Source of the DNA: Chondrosia reniformis
Lineage: Eukaryota; Porifera; Demospongiae; Chondrillida; Chondrillidae
Reading direction: 5' to 3'
DNA: 64,000 nucleotides
Assembly (NCBI GenBank): GCA_947172415.1
Contig: OX359192.1
Span: forward strand, 6,326,501 to 6,390,500
Part shown: positions 1 to 15,291 of the stretch, one piece after another
Layout of the letters: each line of letters begins with the position of its first letter
Position numbering within the stretch: position 1 is the stretch's first letter
Position numbers and translations under genes: made by a program
Notes under the pieces: model-generated
The model's database searches: none
What the model was told of the DNA's origin: nothing
What the model saw: the letters and a program-made list of their open reading frames with translations, nothing else

Positions 1-77
1 TAGGTGAGAAGCGCAAAGAAGAACAATGGAAGCATTTCCCACTGGTCAGTAGAAAGGCAGTAGGAGTTGTTACACAC

Positions 78-3000
78 CTTTCTGACAGGATACTGTACGA
101 GTACTTTGATCATTATCCGATAACCCTGTAAGAGAAAAATTAATCCTTTAGTCACTTCCTTGGTTATATCCTCTATTAAATAGGCACACAAATGGAAAAT
201 AGTTCAAGTCATTTCTCAAGAAAGTTGTATGAATGACATTTCCTTGCTTCTGTTATTATCCTGCTCTACAAATATTACATTCTTTTACCATTTAAAGAGA
301 ATTACTGTTTAATAACAATTTCAACACTGTTGTCTACTAATTACAGAACCTTCACATTTTCACACAACTACATTCTAATACAAATTAGCTAACCCTACCC
401 AATTGCAGATCAAACAATATACGTACACAAACCTACTGTATTCATCATAACTCATCCCACATAATATTGCAGAGCCAGTAGGCAATGACTCGTGCATAGT
501 CTGATTGCATTACTGCTTCAATAGCTTAACAATTGAATTTGTCATACAAGCTAATTGACCTCAGATCATGTGACCTTAGTCGCATGATCTGAGGTCACAT
601 GACTATGACCTATAATGAACAACTCCACAAGCTGAGCAAGTAACAAACTTCTATCATTAATTGAAACAACTAATGCTCTGTGACTATTACCCAACTTGAG
701 AATTCCTTACAACATGCATAAGCAATACACTAGCAGAGAGACATGTAGTAACACATACCTCCTGGTCTCGGCTACTCAAATTGGATATGGCCTTTTCAAG
801 CAACCTTGCTGCTTCCTTGAAGCTTCCCTGAAAAACTACCCTATAAATCTTGGGAAAGAGGATAAAACTGACCAAGCATAATTAACCTCTTCTCTTAGTA
901 GTCCAAACCACATAGCAGTTACTAAGATCCAAAAAACCAACCAAATCCCAGAATCCTCTTTGTTCCAAATATGGTTGTGGTCCACTTTTCAATCTCTTCA
1001 GTTGCCTATCTACGTGATTGTCATGACGCCGAACCCATTCCAGGAGATGCTCGACAAGCATTCCAGTTGGAAGGCTTTCAATATATAATATTTCACTTAA
1101 GTTCCACACAAGCTCCCAAGAGACAAGAAGACTTTCTTGTGTGTCCAGGTCCTTCTAGAAGATGTTGGTCGTACAATGTAAATACATATACGTAGTACAT
1201 CTAATTAACTTATACTATCTAACATATATAAAAAAGCAGTGACAAAAGTGATAGTAATTAAAATTGATCATTATAGAGTATGTTGGATATATTTTTAAAC
1301 ACTCTTTTTGATATTCCCATTAAATGCAGCATAAGTGATATACCTTGGCGCAATAAAATAATTTCATTTAACTCAACAATCAACCACCTGACTACTTTTT
1401 ATTAATCTTCACTAATTCACAACGGTATTTTCAAGATGGAGCACATTTAAACATCTGATATCACTTTACCAACCACTGGAATGATGCACATATCCTCCTA
1501 AACATTGTAGAGATAGTTTAATAAGACACTACAAACTTGTTACATTGCTATAGACACATCCCTGCATAACAGCTGGTCACATGTCAATGAATAACCAATC
1601 ACCTCCCTCTCCATTGAGTGACTAGTCCGGCCTGCTAGACCCTCCCCTATAGCAGCCAATCACCTCCCTCTCCATTGAGTGACTAGTCCGGCCTGCTAGA
1701 CCCTCCCCTATAGCAGCCAATCACCTCCCTCTCCATTGAGTGACTAGTCCGGCCTGCTAGACCCTCCCCTATAGCAGCCAATCACCTCCCTCTCCATTGA
1801 GTGACTAGTCCGGCCTGCTAGACCCTCCCCTATAGCAGCCAATCACCTCCCTCTCCATTGAGTGACTAGTCCGGCCTGCTAGACCCTCCCCTATAGCAGC
1901 CAGTCACCTCCCTCTCCATTGAGTGACTAGTCCGGCCTGCTAGACCCTCCCCTATAGCAGCCAATCACCTCCCTCTCCATTGAGTGACTAGTCTGGTCTG
2001 CTAGACCCTCCCCAATAGCAGCCAATCACCTCCCTCTCCATTGAGTGACTAGTCTGTCCTGCTAGACCCTCCCCTATAGCAGCCAATCACCTCCCTCTCC
2101 ATTGAGTGACTAGTCCGGTCTGCTAGACCCTCCCCAATAGCAGCCAATCACCTCCCTCTCCATTGAGTGACTAGTCTGGTCTGCTAGACCCTCCCCTATA
2201 GCAGCCAGTCACCTCCCTCTCCATTGAGTGACTAGTCTGGTCTGCTAGACCCTCCCCAATAGCAGCCAGTCACCTCCCTCTCCATTGAGTGACTAGTCTG
2301 GTCTGCTAGACCCTCCCCAATAGCAGCCAATCACCTCCCTCTCCATTGAGTGACTAGTCTGGTCTGCTAGACCCTCCCCTATAGCAGCCAATCACCTCCC
2401 TCTCCATTGAGTGACTAGTCCGGCCTGCTAGACCCTCCCCTATAGCAGCCAATCACCTCCCTCTCCATTGAGTGACTAGTCTGTCCTGCTAGACCCTCCC
2501 CTATAGCAGCCAATCACCTCCCTCTCCATTGAGTGACTAGTCCGGTCTGCTAGACCCTCCCCAATAGCAGCCAATCACCTCCCTCTCCATTGAGTGACTA
2601 GTCTGGTCTGCTAGACCCTCCCCTATAGCAGCCCTAGGCACTTGTAGGGAGGGTCTAGCAGGCCTGACTACTGAGTGACAGGAACATCTGATAACTCAAT
2701 TAGGTATTGTATAACACACATACGTACGTACCCTACACATTTACCATTCCACTATTGTGCATAATTATTATTATTCATTATACACAATATGTACTTATAT
2801 AATACTGATTCAAATTAGTTTCAAAATACAAATTTCCAATGGAACACAATTGCACTTTGAATACAGACCGAAACTCTATGACTGAAAGGCAACTGGGAAA
2901 CAGTAGATTCCTAAGTATATCTCCATGCTCATAGGAACTCTTGTAAATAAGGGCCTAATGTCCAAAATAAGGGCCTAATGTCCAAAATAAGGGCCTAATG

Positions 3001-4518
3001 TCTAAAATAAGGGCCTAGTGTCTAAAATAAGGGCCTAATGTCCAAAATAAGGGCTTAATGTCCAAAATAAGGGCCTAGTGTCTAAATAAGGGCCTAATGT
3101 CCAAAATAAGGGCCTATACCTAAATAAGGTCCTAATGTCCAAAATAAGGGCCTAGTGTCTAAATAAGGGCCTAATGTCCAAAATAAGGGCCTATACCTAA
3201 ATAAGGGCTTAATGTCCAATAAGGACTAAGGGTGACATAGTGTAGACAATACTGAAAATAACTTAAAAGCTAATTCTCCTACTAAATGTAAACATGTTTA
3301 TGAATGCTTCCTTTTTAGGCTATTCACATCAGAGATAATGTGCTGATGGGGGAAACCTTTGCATATAATTTTCTATTCACAGAGTAACAAAATGGCAGCT
3401 GGTTTCCACTTTCCACATCTATCAACCCGACTTGCTCTTTCGACTTGCTCTATGTGCACCTGGTTGATGACTCGCCCTGAGAGGGGTGCAAGGCCTCTGC
3501 AGGGGATCTATCAACCCATCACATGCCATTCCTCAAACTAACCATCATCAGTTCCACATCTTCTTGTTTCCCCCTCTGCGGAATTCCTAACAATGAGAAA
3601 ACAGAAAATGAGCCCACAGTATAGACATTGGAAAATTTAGGGCAGTGCCCTGGGTGCTACAGCACCCCGTCTGAGTAAATTTGTTAATATACTGGCCAAA
3701 CAGCCTCATAGGCCCTTTCTCTGTCACACTCCTGTATAATGTAGCACACACCATTGCAAATTTATAGATCCACCCCTGATACAAACATAAGACAATGTAC
3801 AGCTGATTTACATATGCACCTAAGTATGTTTACAATATTGTCCTATTAAATTGATGACTATGACAATAACCACATTAGAGTCCACTTTAAAACATAAAAA
3901 CAAATAATCCTATAGGTAGGTGTTGTATAGTACTACACAAAAATACAGGTTGATCATGCATAAGGACAAGCTATTGAGGAGATGACATTAACGACCTTTC
4001 CTCTCCTCCTTCAGATGCTCCACTTGCGCCAGTAGGTCTGCGCGGTATTCCACACTGCAGCGCTGTAGCTGACGCTGTTTGTCGATAGCATCAGCTATCT
4101 TTGAACACTCCTGAACTTTGAGAAACCTTTCAGAGGTCCCATTGGCCAGTCGCCTCAGTCCCTCCCCCCACACACAAACTGGCACGCTGCTGCAGGAGAC
4201 TACGTATGTAACAGTAAAAAGGAAAGATCGTCAGTTTAGCACGCTTACAGAATGTACACATTCAAAGTCGTGAGTCAACGCTTACAGGACGACGACTCGT
4301 TGTTCCATATTGCAAGATTCTGCAGTCCACTGAATGTAAAGCTAACTGGAGGCGCCTCCGTATGCGTCTAATATAACATTCAATACGCATATAGACTTCT
4401 TATGATATATTATCTGTATAAGACACAACCTCTCAGAGTGACTTACAGAATCTGGTTCACTAATGAAAATTGGCCGAGCAGCCATTTTTATCAAGTTGAT
4501 TAACCCAGCTACATCCAT
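78..4518 (-). CDS. NUP85: NUP85 nucleoporin, N-terminal part (runs off left edge)
   Basis: Structural subunit of the Y-shaped (Nup107-160) complex of the nuclear pore. Exons seen, 5' to 3': 4447-4518, 4286-4319, 3996-4199, 923-1154, 759-840 and 78-125; the rest lies beyond the left edge. The strongest signature is the 923-1154 exon, with WELVWNLSEILYIE followed by LVEHLLEWVRR and FWDLVGFL. It joins in phase to VFQGSFKEAARLLEKA, the conserved alpha-helical region of NUP85. The upstream exon has LRRLANGTSERFLKVQ, aligning with LRKLFNESHGIFLGLQ of the human protein as I remember it. Two starts are possible, 4518 or 4485 (MAARPIF). The intron 1155-3995 is unusually large and filled with minisatellites. 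Its donor reads gtcgtt, which is weak, and the phase across it does not close, so a micro-exon may be missing. The 923-1154 and N-terminal exons could be separate genes only if that link is wrong. Confidence 0.8.
556..597. repeat. 15-bp-arm inverted repeat in NUP85 intron
   Basis: Positions 556-570 (tgacctcagatcatg) are the exact reverse complement of 583-597, with a 12-nt spacer. It lies in the 633-bp intron between exons 126 and 758. It may be a hairpin or the remnant of a small inverted-repeat element; nothing else identifies it. Confidence 0.85.
1596..2633. repeat. 61-bp minisatellite, 17 copies
   Basis: A 61-bp unit begins caatcacctccctctccatt and repeats head to tail about 17 times with no length change. 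Variants are a few substitutions (ccggcc/ctggtc/ctgtcc; cctata/ccaata; caatca/cagtca). It lies in the large NUP85 intron. The array ends abruptly and is followed at about 2645-2678 by a partial copy in reverse orientation (agggagggtctagcaggcct), so the right end can fold back on the last unit. Confidence 0.97.
2944..3222. repeat. 20-bp minisatellite (ataagggcctaatgtccaaa)
   Basis: About 13-14 tandem copies of a roughly 20-bp unit, with drift in unit length towards the right end (shorter cctatacctaaataag variants). It sits in the same NUP85 intron as the 61-bp array but shares no obvious sequence with it. Confidence 0.95.
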
Positions 4519-4641
4519 CTTTTTAACCGGGATAGACAGGAAGTGACAGCATCACCACATTCAACGTTATCCTCGACCTAATCATCGTTCGGTTGGAATA
4601 GTTCAAGCTTGGCTAAATCGTGCGCTCACATCGCTAGAAAA
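4519..4641. promoter_or_regulatory. Bidirectional promoter, NUP85 / triple-PH adaptor
   Basis: Only 123 bp separate the outermost NUP85 start (4518, minus) from the adaptor start (4642, plus), so both promoters and 5' UTRs must share this interval. CG steps are more frequent here than in the flanking introns. No clear TATA box is seen in either direction. The call rests on gene arrangement, not on a recognised element. Confidence 0.6.
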
Positions 4642-7600
4642 ATGCCATCAGAGGAGGATTCGCTGCAAATGGATAAATCGTTAATTAAAGGTACTTACTT
4701 GTAGGTGCGTCAATAAGAAATGCGTCAACAGTGTTCAACCTTATGTGCTTGCAGAATGTATCGACTTCTTTAAGGATCTGAAAGACAAGAAGCTGTCCTC
4801 GGACCAAAGGTACAAGAAGGGTAAGCTATTAATGTCTTTGGAGGAAGCTTTGAAGAAGGATGAAGCGAGCAGCAATGGTGTAGAAAGCAATGGCCAACTT
4901 CAACCAAACGACGGCGAGCTCTATCTCCCTATGGACATGGAAGAACTACCTGAACAGCCGCCAGCAGTACCTGAGGATTCCCGACCCCAGCGCCAGTCCG
5001 AGGGAGAGCTCTACACACCCATGGACGAGGATGACTTCAAGACGACTGAGCCTGCTCCTGTGATCAAAGAAGAGTTGATTGAGGAAGATCAGGAGGAGTA
5101 TGTGGATGTCGAAGAAGCAAAGGAAGGTGTGAAGAGCTACCTCTCCGCTGATAAGAGCGGGGAGGCGATTTCCCCTAGCCCCTCTACTGAAAACCTCAGT
5201 GGAAAGAAATCTGAAAAGCCATATGGCTTCTTACGGCGAGGAGGAAAGCGTTCCTCGGAAAACAACGAGACCTTTCCTCTCCCAGACAAGAGTGAAGCGC
5301 GAATGTGTGGGCACTTGGAGCAGAAGCTGGGCGGCTTTAAGTCAAAAACCCAGGCCTACTGGGTCCAACTTCATAATAATACCCTATACCTGGCCAAGTC
5401 ATCACGAGAAGATGCAGTTAAGTTGGTAAGTACCTTTAATTCCAACTAATGAATTTCCAGGATTAGTTTTGTACGATACACATTCCTGTGATCACTGAAG
5501 GATGGAGAAACTGTATTAGGAATAAAACATACTGCAATGTTGTGACTCTGTTAGCAAATAAACATTTTTGCAACATATTTCCATAATACTAGTTGAGTTC
5601 CTTGAATATTATTTACATACTCTATGATCACTCCTTAACTAGTATTCAAGTACATGATATGACTATAAATATATTACCCAATTTCCTGAGGAGTTTAATT
5701 TTGTTTTGGCATAGGTTGACTAAGAAATATAACTATATAGATAATGTCAAAGTTTGTGTTATGGTAATCACTGGAATGTGAAGTGTGTTATGCATAAACA
5801 TGTATATATGTATATAAAACCTAAATAAGCAAGTGCATGGGGATAATCCTGTCATTAAGATGACTGACATTTTTACAGTACATGTACAACATAAAGATTA
5901 AGGAATACCCAGGGCATCAATATGCTACGTGTATATATATATACATAATATTGTAAGACTTTGTTTAGGCCTAATGAATATGCATATTGATTTCTTTTGC
6001 CAAATATGGTCATATAAAGATGACCTTAGTCTAGTCATGAATATTATAATGACCAGTGTTGTGTGACAAGAAGCTGTAAGATTCTCTTTACTGCTGTACT
6101 TCACTGCTGTATTTACTTCTCTTCTCTGCTTTACTTCACTGCTGTATTTCACTGCTGTACTTCACTGCTTTACTTCACTGCTGTACTTCACTGCTTTACT
6201 TCACTGCTGTACTTACTTCTGTTTAGATCTCTCTCAATGGTATGACTGTTGAGAAAGCTAAGGGGGCAGTACCTCAGTTTGATATAATTGGCCCCAAGAA
6301 GAAAGATAAAATGACATTCAAGTCTGAAAGTGCTGAAATTAACAGCATGTGGGTGATAGAGTTGCAGTCCTCAATACTTGAAAACAAGCCAGTGGATAAC
6401 ATCAGCATTACTGAGAAAGGTACATGTGATTTTGGTTCGTGTGCAAGGAAGCAAGGTTGTATGTGTACTATATCCATTCTATTTACTTTCATTGTTATTA
6501 TTGAATTAATTTAATAGTTTAAAATACACTGTAAATGTCTCTATTCCTGGTCAATATTTTGAAAATTGAATGTAGTTGTTTAAATTTCTTTAATAAATTG
6601 ATTTGTTTAAATTTTACGTTTTCATATGACACAATACATCATATGTATTCTAAAGACAAGATAAATTATTTCGATTTAAAACTAATGTTTTTCATTTTAG
6701 CCTTCCTTTACTAAAACCAAGTCATTATTATTGATATACTATAGCACCAACAAGTTTGGTTTAGTGTCTGGGATTAGGATCTATATACATAGAAATTTGA
6801 TGCAAAATTTTTCTTTCATCTAGAGAGTCTACAAACGGATTATGTGAATGTGCCTAGCAATCCTGAAATAGGAGAAGAGCTCTATGATGACTTGTTGGAG
6901 GACGGAGCTATTATCGGTTCATCTCCATCCACTGAATTAGGCTCAGAACTAAGTGTAGCCTCCCCCTCTCACCGCCCACTGAAGAGCCCCCTCCCTGACA
7001 TCCCTCAGCCAGAGGAGAGTAAGGCCAAAAGCAAGACACTCAAGGAAAGACTCTTCAAGAAACAGGCCGCAGACTCTAAAGTTCACAACCCCATGCCTAA
7101 ACAGTACATCCACGCAGGTCATATTTACATGTACAAAAAGAAGGGCCTGATTGGGGGGGACTGGGAGAAGAGATACTGTGTTCTTTCAGGAGAAGGGAAG
7201 CTCTACTACTCCCAGGCAGATAACGAAAACGAGTGCAAGAGTTTTCTAGACGCTAAGCCCCACATTAACAAGATTGCCATGAAAGATGCCCACAAGGACA
7301 AGAAGGTGGAGAACCATCCTTTCCTCATGCTTATTGCAAAGAGCACCTTTGCCTTCATCTCTGCTGAGGAGAGGAAGAAATGGAAAGATGAGATCGACTA
7401 CACCTTGAGCTCAGGCTTAGAACTAGATTCTGAGGATGAGGAGGAAACGGAAGCGAGCTATGTTATACAAGGTGAGACTTCCAGACCTCATTTATGTTAC
7501 TAATTTTGTAAATGACTTGCACACACAAACTTTTTGTGCACTTTGATTGAGAAAGCTGTATCTTTACCCAAATTGTGTCTGGTCTTCTCTCTGTATGTAC

Positions 7601-8924
7601 AACTGGTGAAATAGAGGAAGAATATGATGCTGATGACATATATGAAGCATTTGATGAGGTGGGATATCAACCGACTACTCAACCTGCTCCTCCCCCTGCT
7701 CCTCCCCCAGAATTGCCAGCCACAAGAATGCAAAATAGAGGACCAGCCCTGCCGCCCAAGGACCAACCTCTCATTCAAGAGGAAATGTATGAAGACGCTG
7801 ATGATGCTGTAGCTGATTACAACCGCTTCAAGACTGATCAAGGCTTGCCTCCTACTTCAGGGCCTGCTCTGCCTCCACGAAACCCATCTATTTCACAGAG
7901 CCCACTTCCTCCCCTTCCAGCCAAATCTGATAAACTACCTGGCCAGCCAGATACTGTTGATGATATTTATGATGATACGCTTGGAGAACAAGAGACCTAT
8001 GATGATGTTGAAAATGCCAAGTCTACTGTTGAGCCAACTATTCCACTTAAATCTCAGGTATTTATAACAGTTACCTCTAAAGCTAATGCTCTCAAAAAGC
8101 CTGTAGCTCAGAAGAACCTTCCCAAAAACTCACCCGCCTCTACACCAACAGGAACACCTAAGGGCTCTCCTAAAATAGCCTCCAAATCTTCATCATTCAC
8201 CCCAACCAAGCCACCGACCCCCAAATCCTCCCCTCAGCTCAAGAAGTCCGCTCCATCTCCGGAAGAACCAGCAGAGGAACTGTACGATGATGTGGAATCT
8301 GCCACTGCTGTGAAACTGATCACAAACACACCTATTAAGCAGTCCCCTTTAGTTTCAAAGAAGCTTACCTCCCCACCTCAAAATGTACCAGAAGAGATCT
8401 ACGATGATGTTGAGCCATCTGCACAAGATAACCCTGAAGAAGATGATGATGGCACCTACATGGTAACTGACAATCCAGGTGTCACTTCCCCCAGTGCCAA
8501 CCTGTCTTTGCCAAAAAGTAACACCTCTGTGTCATCTCCTGGGAGAATCAGATTGCAAAGTAGTGGCAAAGTGGCAGATATGATGAAGAAGTTTCAGCAA
8601 GGGGATAGTGGACAAGATATTAAGTGCAAAGGACGTATTGAGTGTAAACAGCCTGGAAAGCGGTCATTTGTCAAAAATTTCTGTAAATTTAAGGGATCCA
8701 CAATTAGCTTCTATCAGTCATCTGTTGATCCTGAGCCTCATAGCACACTGGATGTGAGCGTTTGTGAACTCTCCCTCTCTAATGAAGATTTCAATGCCAA
8801 GTATTCCTTCAAGCTATCTGCTGGTAGTGTCTACCATACATTCAATTGTGACTCCAAAAGAGAGATGGATAAGTGGATAGATGCCTTGAAGGATGCTGTC
8901 AAGAAGTCAGCTATTCCCGCTTAA
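4642..8924 (+). CDS. Triple-PH-domain phosphotyrosine scaffold/adaptor (SKAP/AFAP-like)
   Basis: Exons 4642-4690, 4755-5425, 6227-6419, 6824-7471 and 7615-8924 give 956 residues. A short helical N-terminus (residues about 17-55, CIDFFKDLKDKKLSSDQRY) resembles the SKAP or AFAP N-terminal helices. PH domains lie at about residues 200-300 (MCGHLEQKLGGFKSK), 400-490 (AGHIYMYKKKGLIGGDWEKR) and 856-950 (ending EMDKWIDALKDAV). The linkers are acidic or proline-rich and carry many tyrosines in SH2-ligand-like contexts: two YxxM motifs (YLPM, YTPM: PI3K p85 type), YVNV (Grb2 YxN type) and repeated IYDDV/LYDDV/TYDDV. Proline runs (APPPAPPPELP) could bind SH3 domains. There is no SH2, SH3 or kinase domain, so this is probably a membrane-recruited signalling scaffold. 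Three PH domains are unusual for SKAP or AFAP families, so I give no symbol. The acceptor at 7615 is the least certain junction. Confidence 0.8.
6080..6222. repeat. Degenerate ctgctgtacttca tandem repeat in intron
   Basis: About ten imperfect copies of a 12-14-bp unit (ttcactgctgtac / ttcactgctttac) directly precede the acceptor of adaptor exon 3 at 6227. The array forms much of that intron's pyrimidine-rich 3' end. Confidence 0.8.
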
Positions 8925-9291
8925 CCTAATCCTTGACTTTTATAAACTTTGTGGATATGTATCTTAAGTGGTTGGAAGTGTAGTTTTGTAAGATCACATA
9001 CACATATGTATGTATACCTTTTTTCTGTTTTGCTTAAACCTGGTGTGATTAAACACTTGTTTAATTATAATATGTAAAATATATTGCAAGTATTCGTAAT
9101 ATGCATTGTCCTCTCTCTCTGGTTAGCATGGAGAAGTTGTTTCACTTTTGAAGTTGAATACTGTAAAATTGTTACTGCTTTACTGCTTCGTTCCAAAAAG
9201 AAGTGTACAATAATGATATTATTACAGTTACATAAGCAATACATGATACATTAATGTGGATCAACTGTATTGGATGTCACCATGGTGACTG

Positions 9292-11334
9292 TTAAAAGTG
9301 TGTTTCAGCCTGACCTCTCTCCTGCACCTCTTTCCTTCTTGTCATGGCTCTTTTCTAAATTAAAGAGAGTTATATAATGAGGCCAACTGAAAAAATGATG
9401 ACTTATATACATGTATATATATTAATGCATGCTCCACACACCTGGGACTCAAGATAGTGGTGAAGTGTCTGTTCAGACCAATCTAGCAGGTGCATGCCAT
9501 CAGGAGGCATTTCAACATTAGTTGGCTTCTTGTTCAGTAGGAAGAGCAGACGTGTAATGTCACTCATGACATTCCTAGCAGTTATTAATATACATAATGA
9601 ATAAATCCATGGACTGAATAGGTATAATGCAACCCTTAAGTACATACGTACTTGTATGATATGGCTGCCTTAGAGTTAACAGGTAGCTCTTTCAGTCTTC
9701 TTCTCATGTCATTTAACATTCTTAGAAAATCTGTAGAATGCTTTCTCAAACGATCAAGCTTTCTTAGGAAAGCAATCATCTCTTCAGAGTGATTGCCATG
9801 TGCAAACATTTCTAGATTAGTAAAAGTATTCTAGTAACACTCACAAATTTAACAGGCCATGAAATACATAGGAACATCTTACCATAGTCCCTTTCATCAC
9901 TGATAAGAACACTTTGTCTATGCCCCGAGATTTCTACCAATTGGGGATCCTTCAAAACAGTAAACCAGTTGTCAATGCCCAGAAAGACAATTGAGCAATA
10001 AAGTACCTTATATTTGTTGCCCTTCTGATTGTCCTTTACTGGTGCATCTATGAAACCAACATTTTGGCTTGTAAGCCCACTTGACTCCTCAGTCCTAGGA
10101 TCAAACCCTCTTGTCCTACATCAATATACATATCAAAGAGCCAAAAATATACATGCGTATATATAGGGGTCTTTAAAAATACACTCATCATTACTGGTTG
10201 GCTAAATAGGCAGTCTTGTAGTACTAACCTCCGTTGTCTATATAGCATTAACCCATAAAACACCAGAAATGATATGATGGTGATGAGCAGTATAGCACCA
10301 ACAACACATACAACTGCTATTAGTACAGTCTGGTTAGTGTCTCCGGCTGGAGTCACCTGTACACCTGTACAAAACAGAAATTTACATCTTTAAAATAGCT
10401 CAATAATCACTAGAATAATCTACGGTACCCTTTTTCTATATATACACATCATGATTGACATCAATATGAGGCAAAGGAAGAATATTTAGGAAAGACTGCA
10501 TGCACACACATACACAGACTCTTACCAGAGCAGTACCTCCTCGATACCACTTCATTAAAGGTATTTATTATTTGGTGGGTTCCACTGGGGCAGGTCTCGT
10601 AACAAAATTGGATCCCATCAGGGGATTCGTACAGGAAATCAACACATCTGAAACATTCAAATAAGACAGAGGATTTCCACTGAAATAAAGTGACTCAAGA
10701 TAGATTCAAATACCTTGCACAGATTGCAACTCCGGTTACATCATCCGGACAGTACACACAATCAGTGATTGGACAAGATGCATCTGGAACTGAGTATAAA
10801 AAAAAACATTTAGATCCTTGTTATAGTGATGGATCAGTTAGTTTTAAAAACTTTTATGTGTGACAAAGGGATTTAGGAAATAACCTGAGGAGTTTAAGCA
10901 TTCCAACTCTTCTTTAGATATACCGAACGTTCCTGATATACAGCCGCATTTACCATCCTTACAAATTGAAAGAGGAGGTTGACATTCACTAGTGTTCTGA
11001 CAAGCTGCAGAAAACAGAAAGAAGAAAAATAACTCAATTTTATTCCTAGAAACAGCTGTCTAGGCCCAGTGGAGCAAAAGAATAAAGACTCTTATGTCCT
11101 CATCCAAAGCTCTCACTAGGTTTAATTCCCTATAGGTCTTTCACTGTAGAATGGATGTAGTACGAGTTAGATTAGAAGGGGGCGTGTACCTCATTAATAC
11201 CGTAGCTCATACAACTTACGTATTTGTCCGCTGGACAACAGCGGTAAAGTAAACAGTACTGAAGAGAGGAGTATCATGTGGAAACGATCACCACGCGTCT
11301 GATACCATCTACCGAATTGCAGATCCTCAGCCAT
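9292..11334 (-). CDS. Unrecognised type I single-pass membrane protein, Cys-rich ectodomain
   Basis: Ten exons (5' to 3'): 11220-11334, 10885-11004, 10714-10783, 10526-10647, 10229-10364, 10007-10115, 9883-9949, 9652-9811, 9442-9574 and 9292-9354. They give 364 residues with consistent phases. A signal peptide follows Met20 (MILLSSVLFTLPLLSS). The ectodomain has about 14 cysteines in EGF/TNFR-like spacing (CQNTSEC, CKDGKCGC, DCVYC, CYETC). One transmembrane helix lies near residues 165-190 (LIAVVCVVGAILLITIISFL). The roughly 170-residue cytoplasmic tail has a charged helical stretch (MIAFLRKLDRLRKHSTDFL), then DITRLLFLLNKKP and MHLLDWSEQTLHHYLE, which read like a folded helical domain I cannot name. 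It could be a death-domain-like or sponge-specific receptor; function unknown. It is convergent with the adaptor (367 bp) and divergent from copine (123 bp). Confidence 0.75.
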
Positions 11335-11457
11335 CGGACCGTCCCCGTTTGGCTGACTGTGGGCGGGGACCTGGAATAGGCGACCGTAATGTTTTAATTA
11401 GCCTCCATTTTGTTTTAAATGGCGACAGAATCGACATAGCTATAGATTACATGCGAT
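11335..11457. promoter_or_regulatory. Bidirectional promoter, receptor-like gene / copine
   Basis: Only 123 bp lie between the two divergent start codons. The interval contains a GC-rich patch (gactgtgggcggggacctgg near 11355-11375) that would fit a GC-box (Sp1-like) element on the plus strand. No TATA box is obvious. The call is inferred mainly from arrangement. Confidence 0.55.
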
Positions 11458-14939
<3,482 letters not shown>

Positions 14940-15291
14940 CAGTTTAAACCATTTTGTAATTCTTTTATTGTAGAAGATATAATGTAGCTGGTTCTATTTG
15001 TGTAGAGTGTACATATAGCAATTATATTGAACTCAATATCTTCCAAACATGCGCATGACAAGGCATGCATCCCAGATAGATATGCATTTTTAATAGGAAG
15101 GATCCATCAGTTGAAACACCTAGAATAGTGAATATATGTACATATTAGATATACCTTCTGGTTTTCCTTCGTGGCCACGCATGCGTGAATTGCGCAAGCT
15201 CACCGCGAGATCAGGCGCCAGAGCCTGGTAACCTTCGCGTGGAAGCGTAACTAAACCTGTAGCCTACCACTCGGCTGCATTCTGTGAAGAA

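Noticed and set aside
1596-2633. Regular repeats resembling a CRISPR array
   Set aside because: Units are contiguous 61-mers with no unique spacers, in an animal-type intron.
3587-3784. 65-residue minus-strand frame
   Set aside because: Lies in the NUP85 intron in repeat-like DNA (gcagtgccctgggtgctaca) with no protein features.
3988-4185. Separate small coiled-coil gene
   Set aside because: The LRRLANGTSERFLKVQ stretch aligns with NUP85 and splices upstream in phase, so it is a NUP85 exon.
10048-10356. Single 102-residue membrane protein
   Set aside because: It reads through a donor at 10228; the TM segment belongs to one exon of the ten-exon receptor-like gene.
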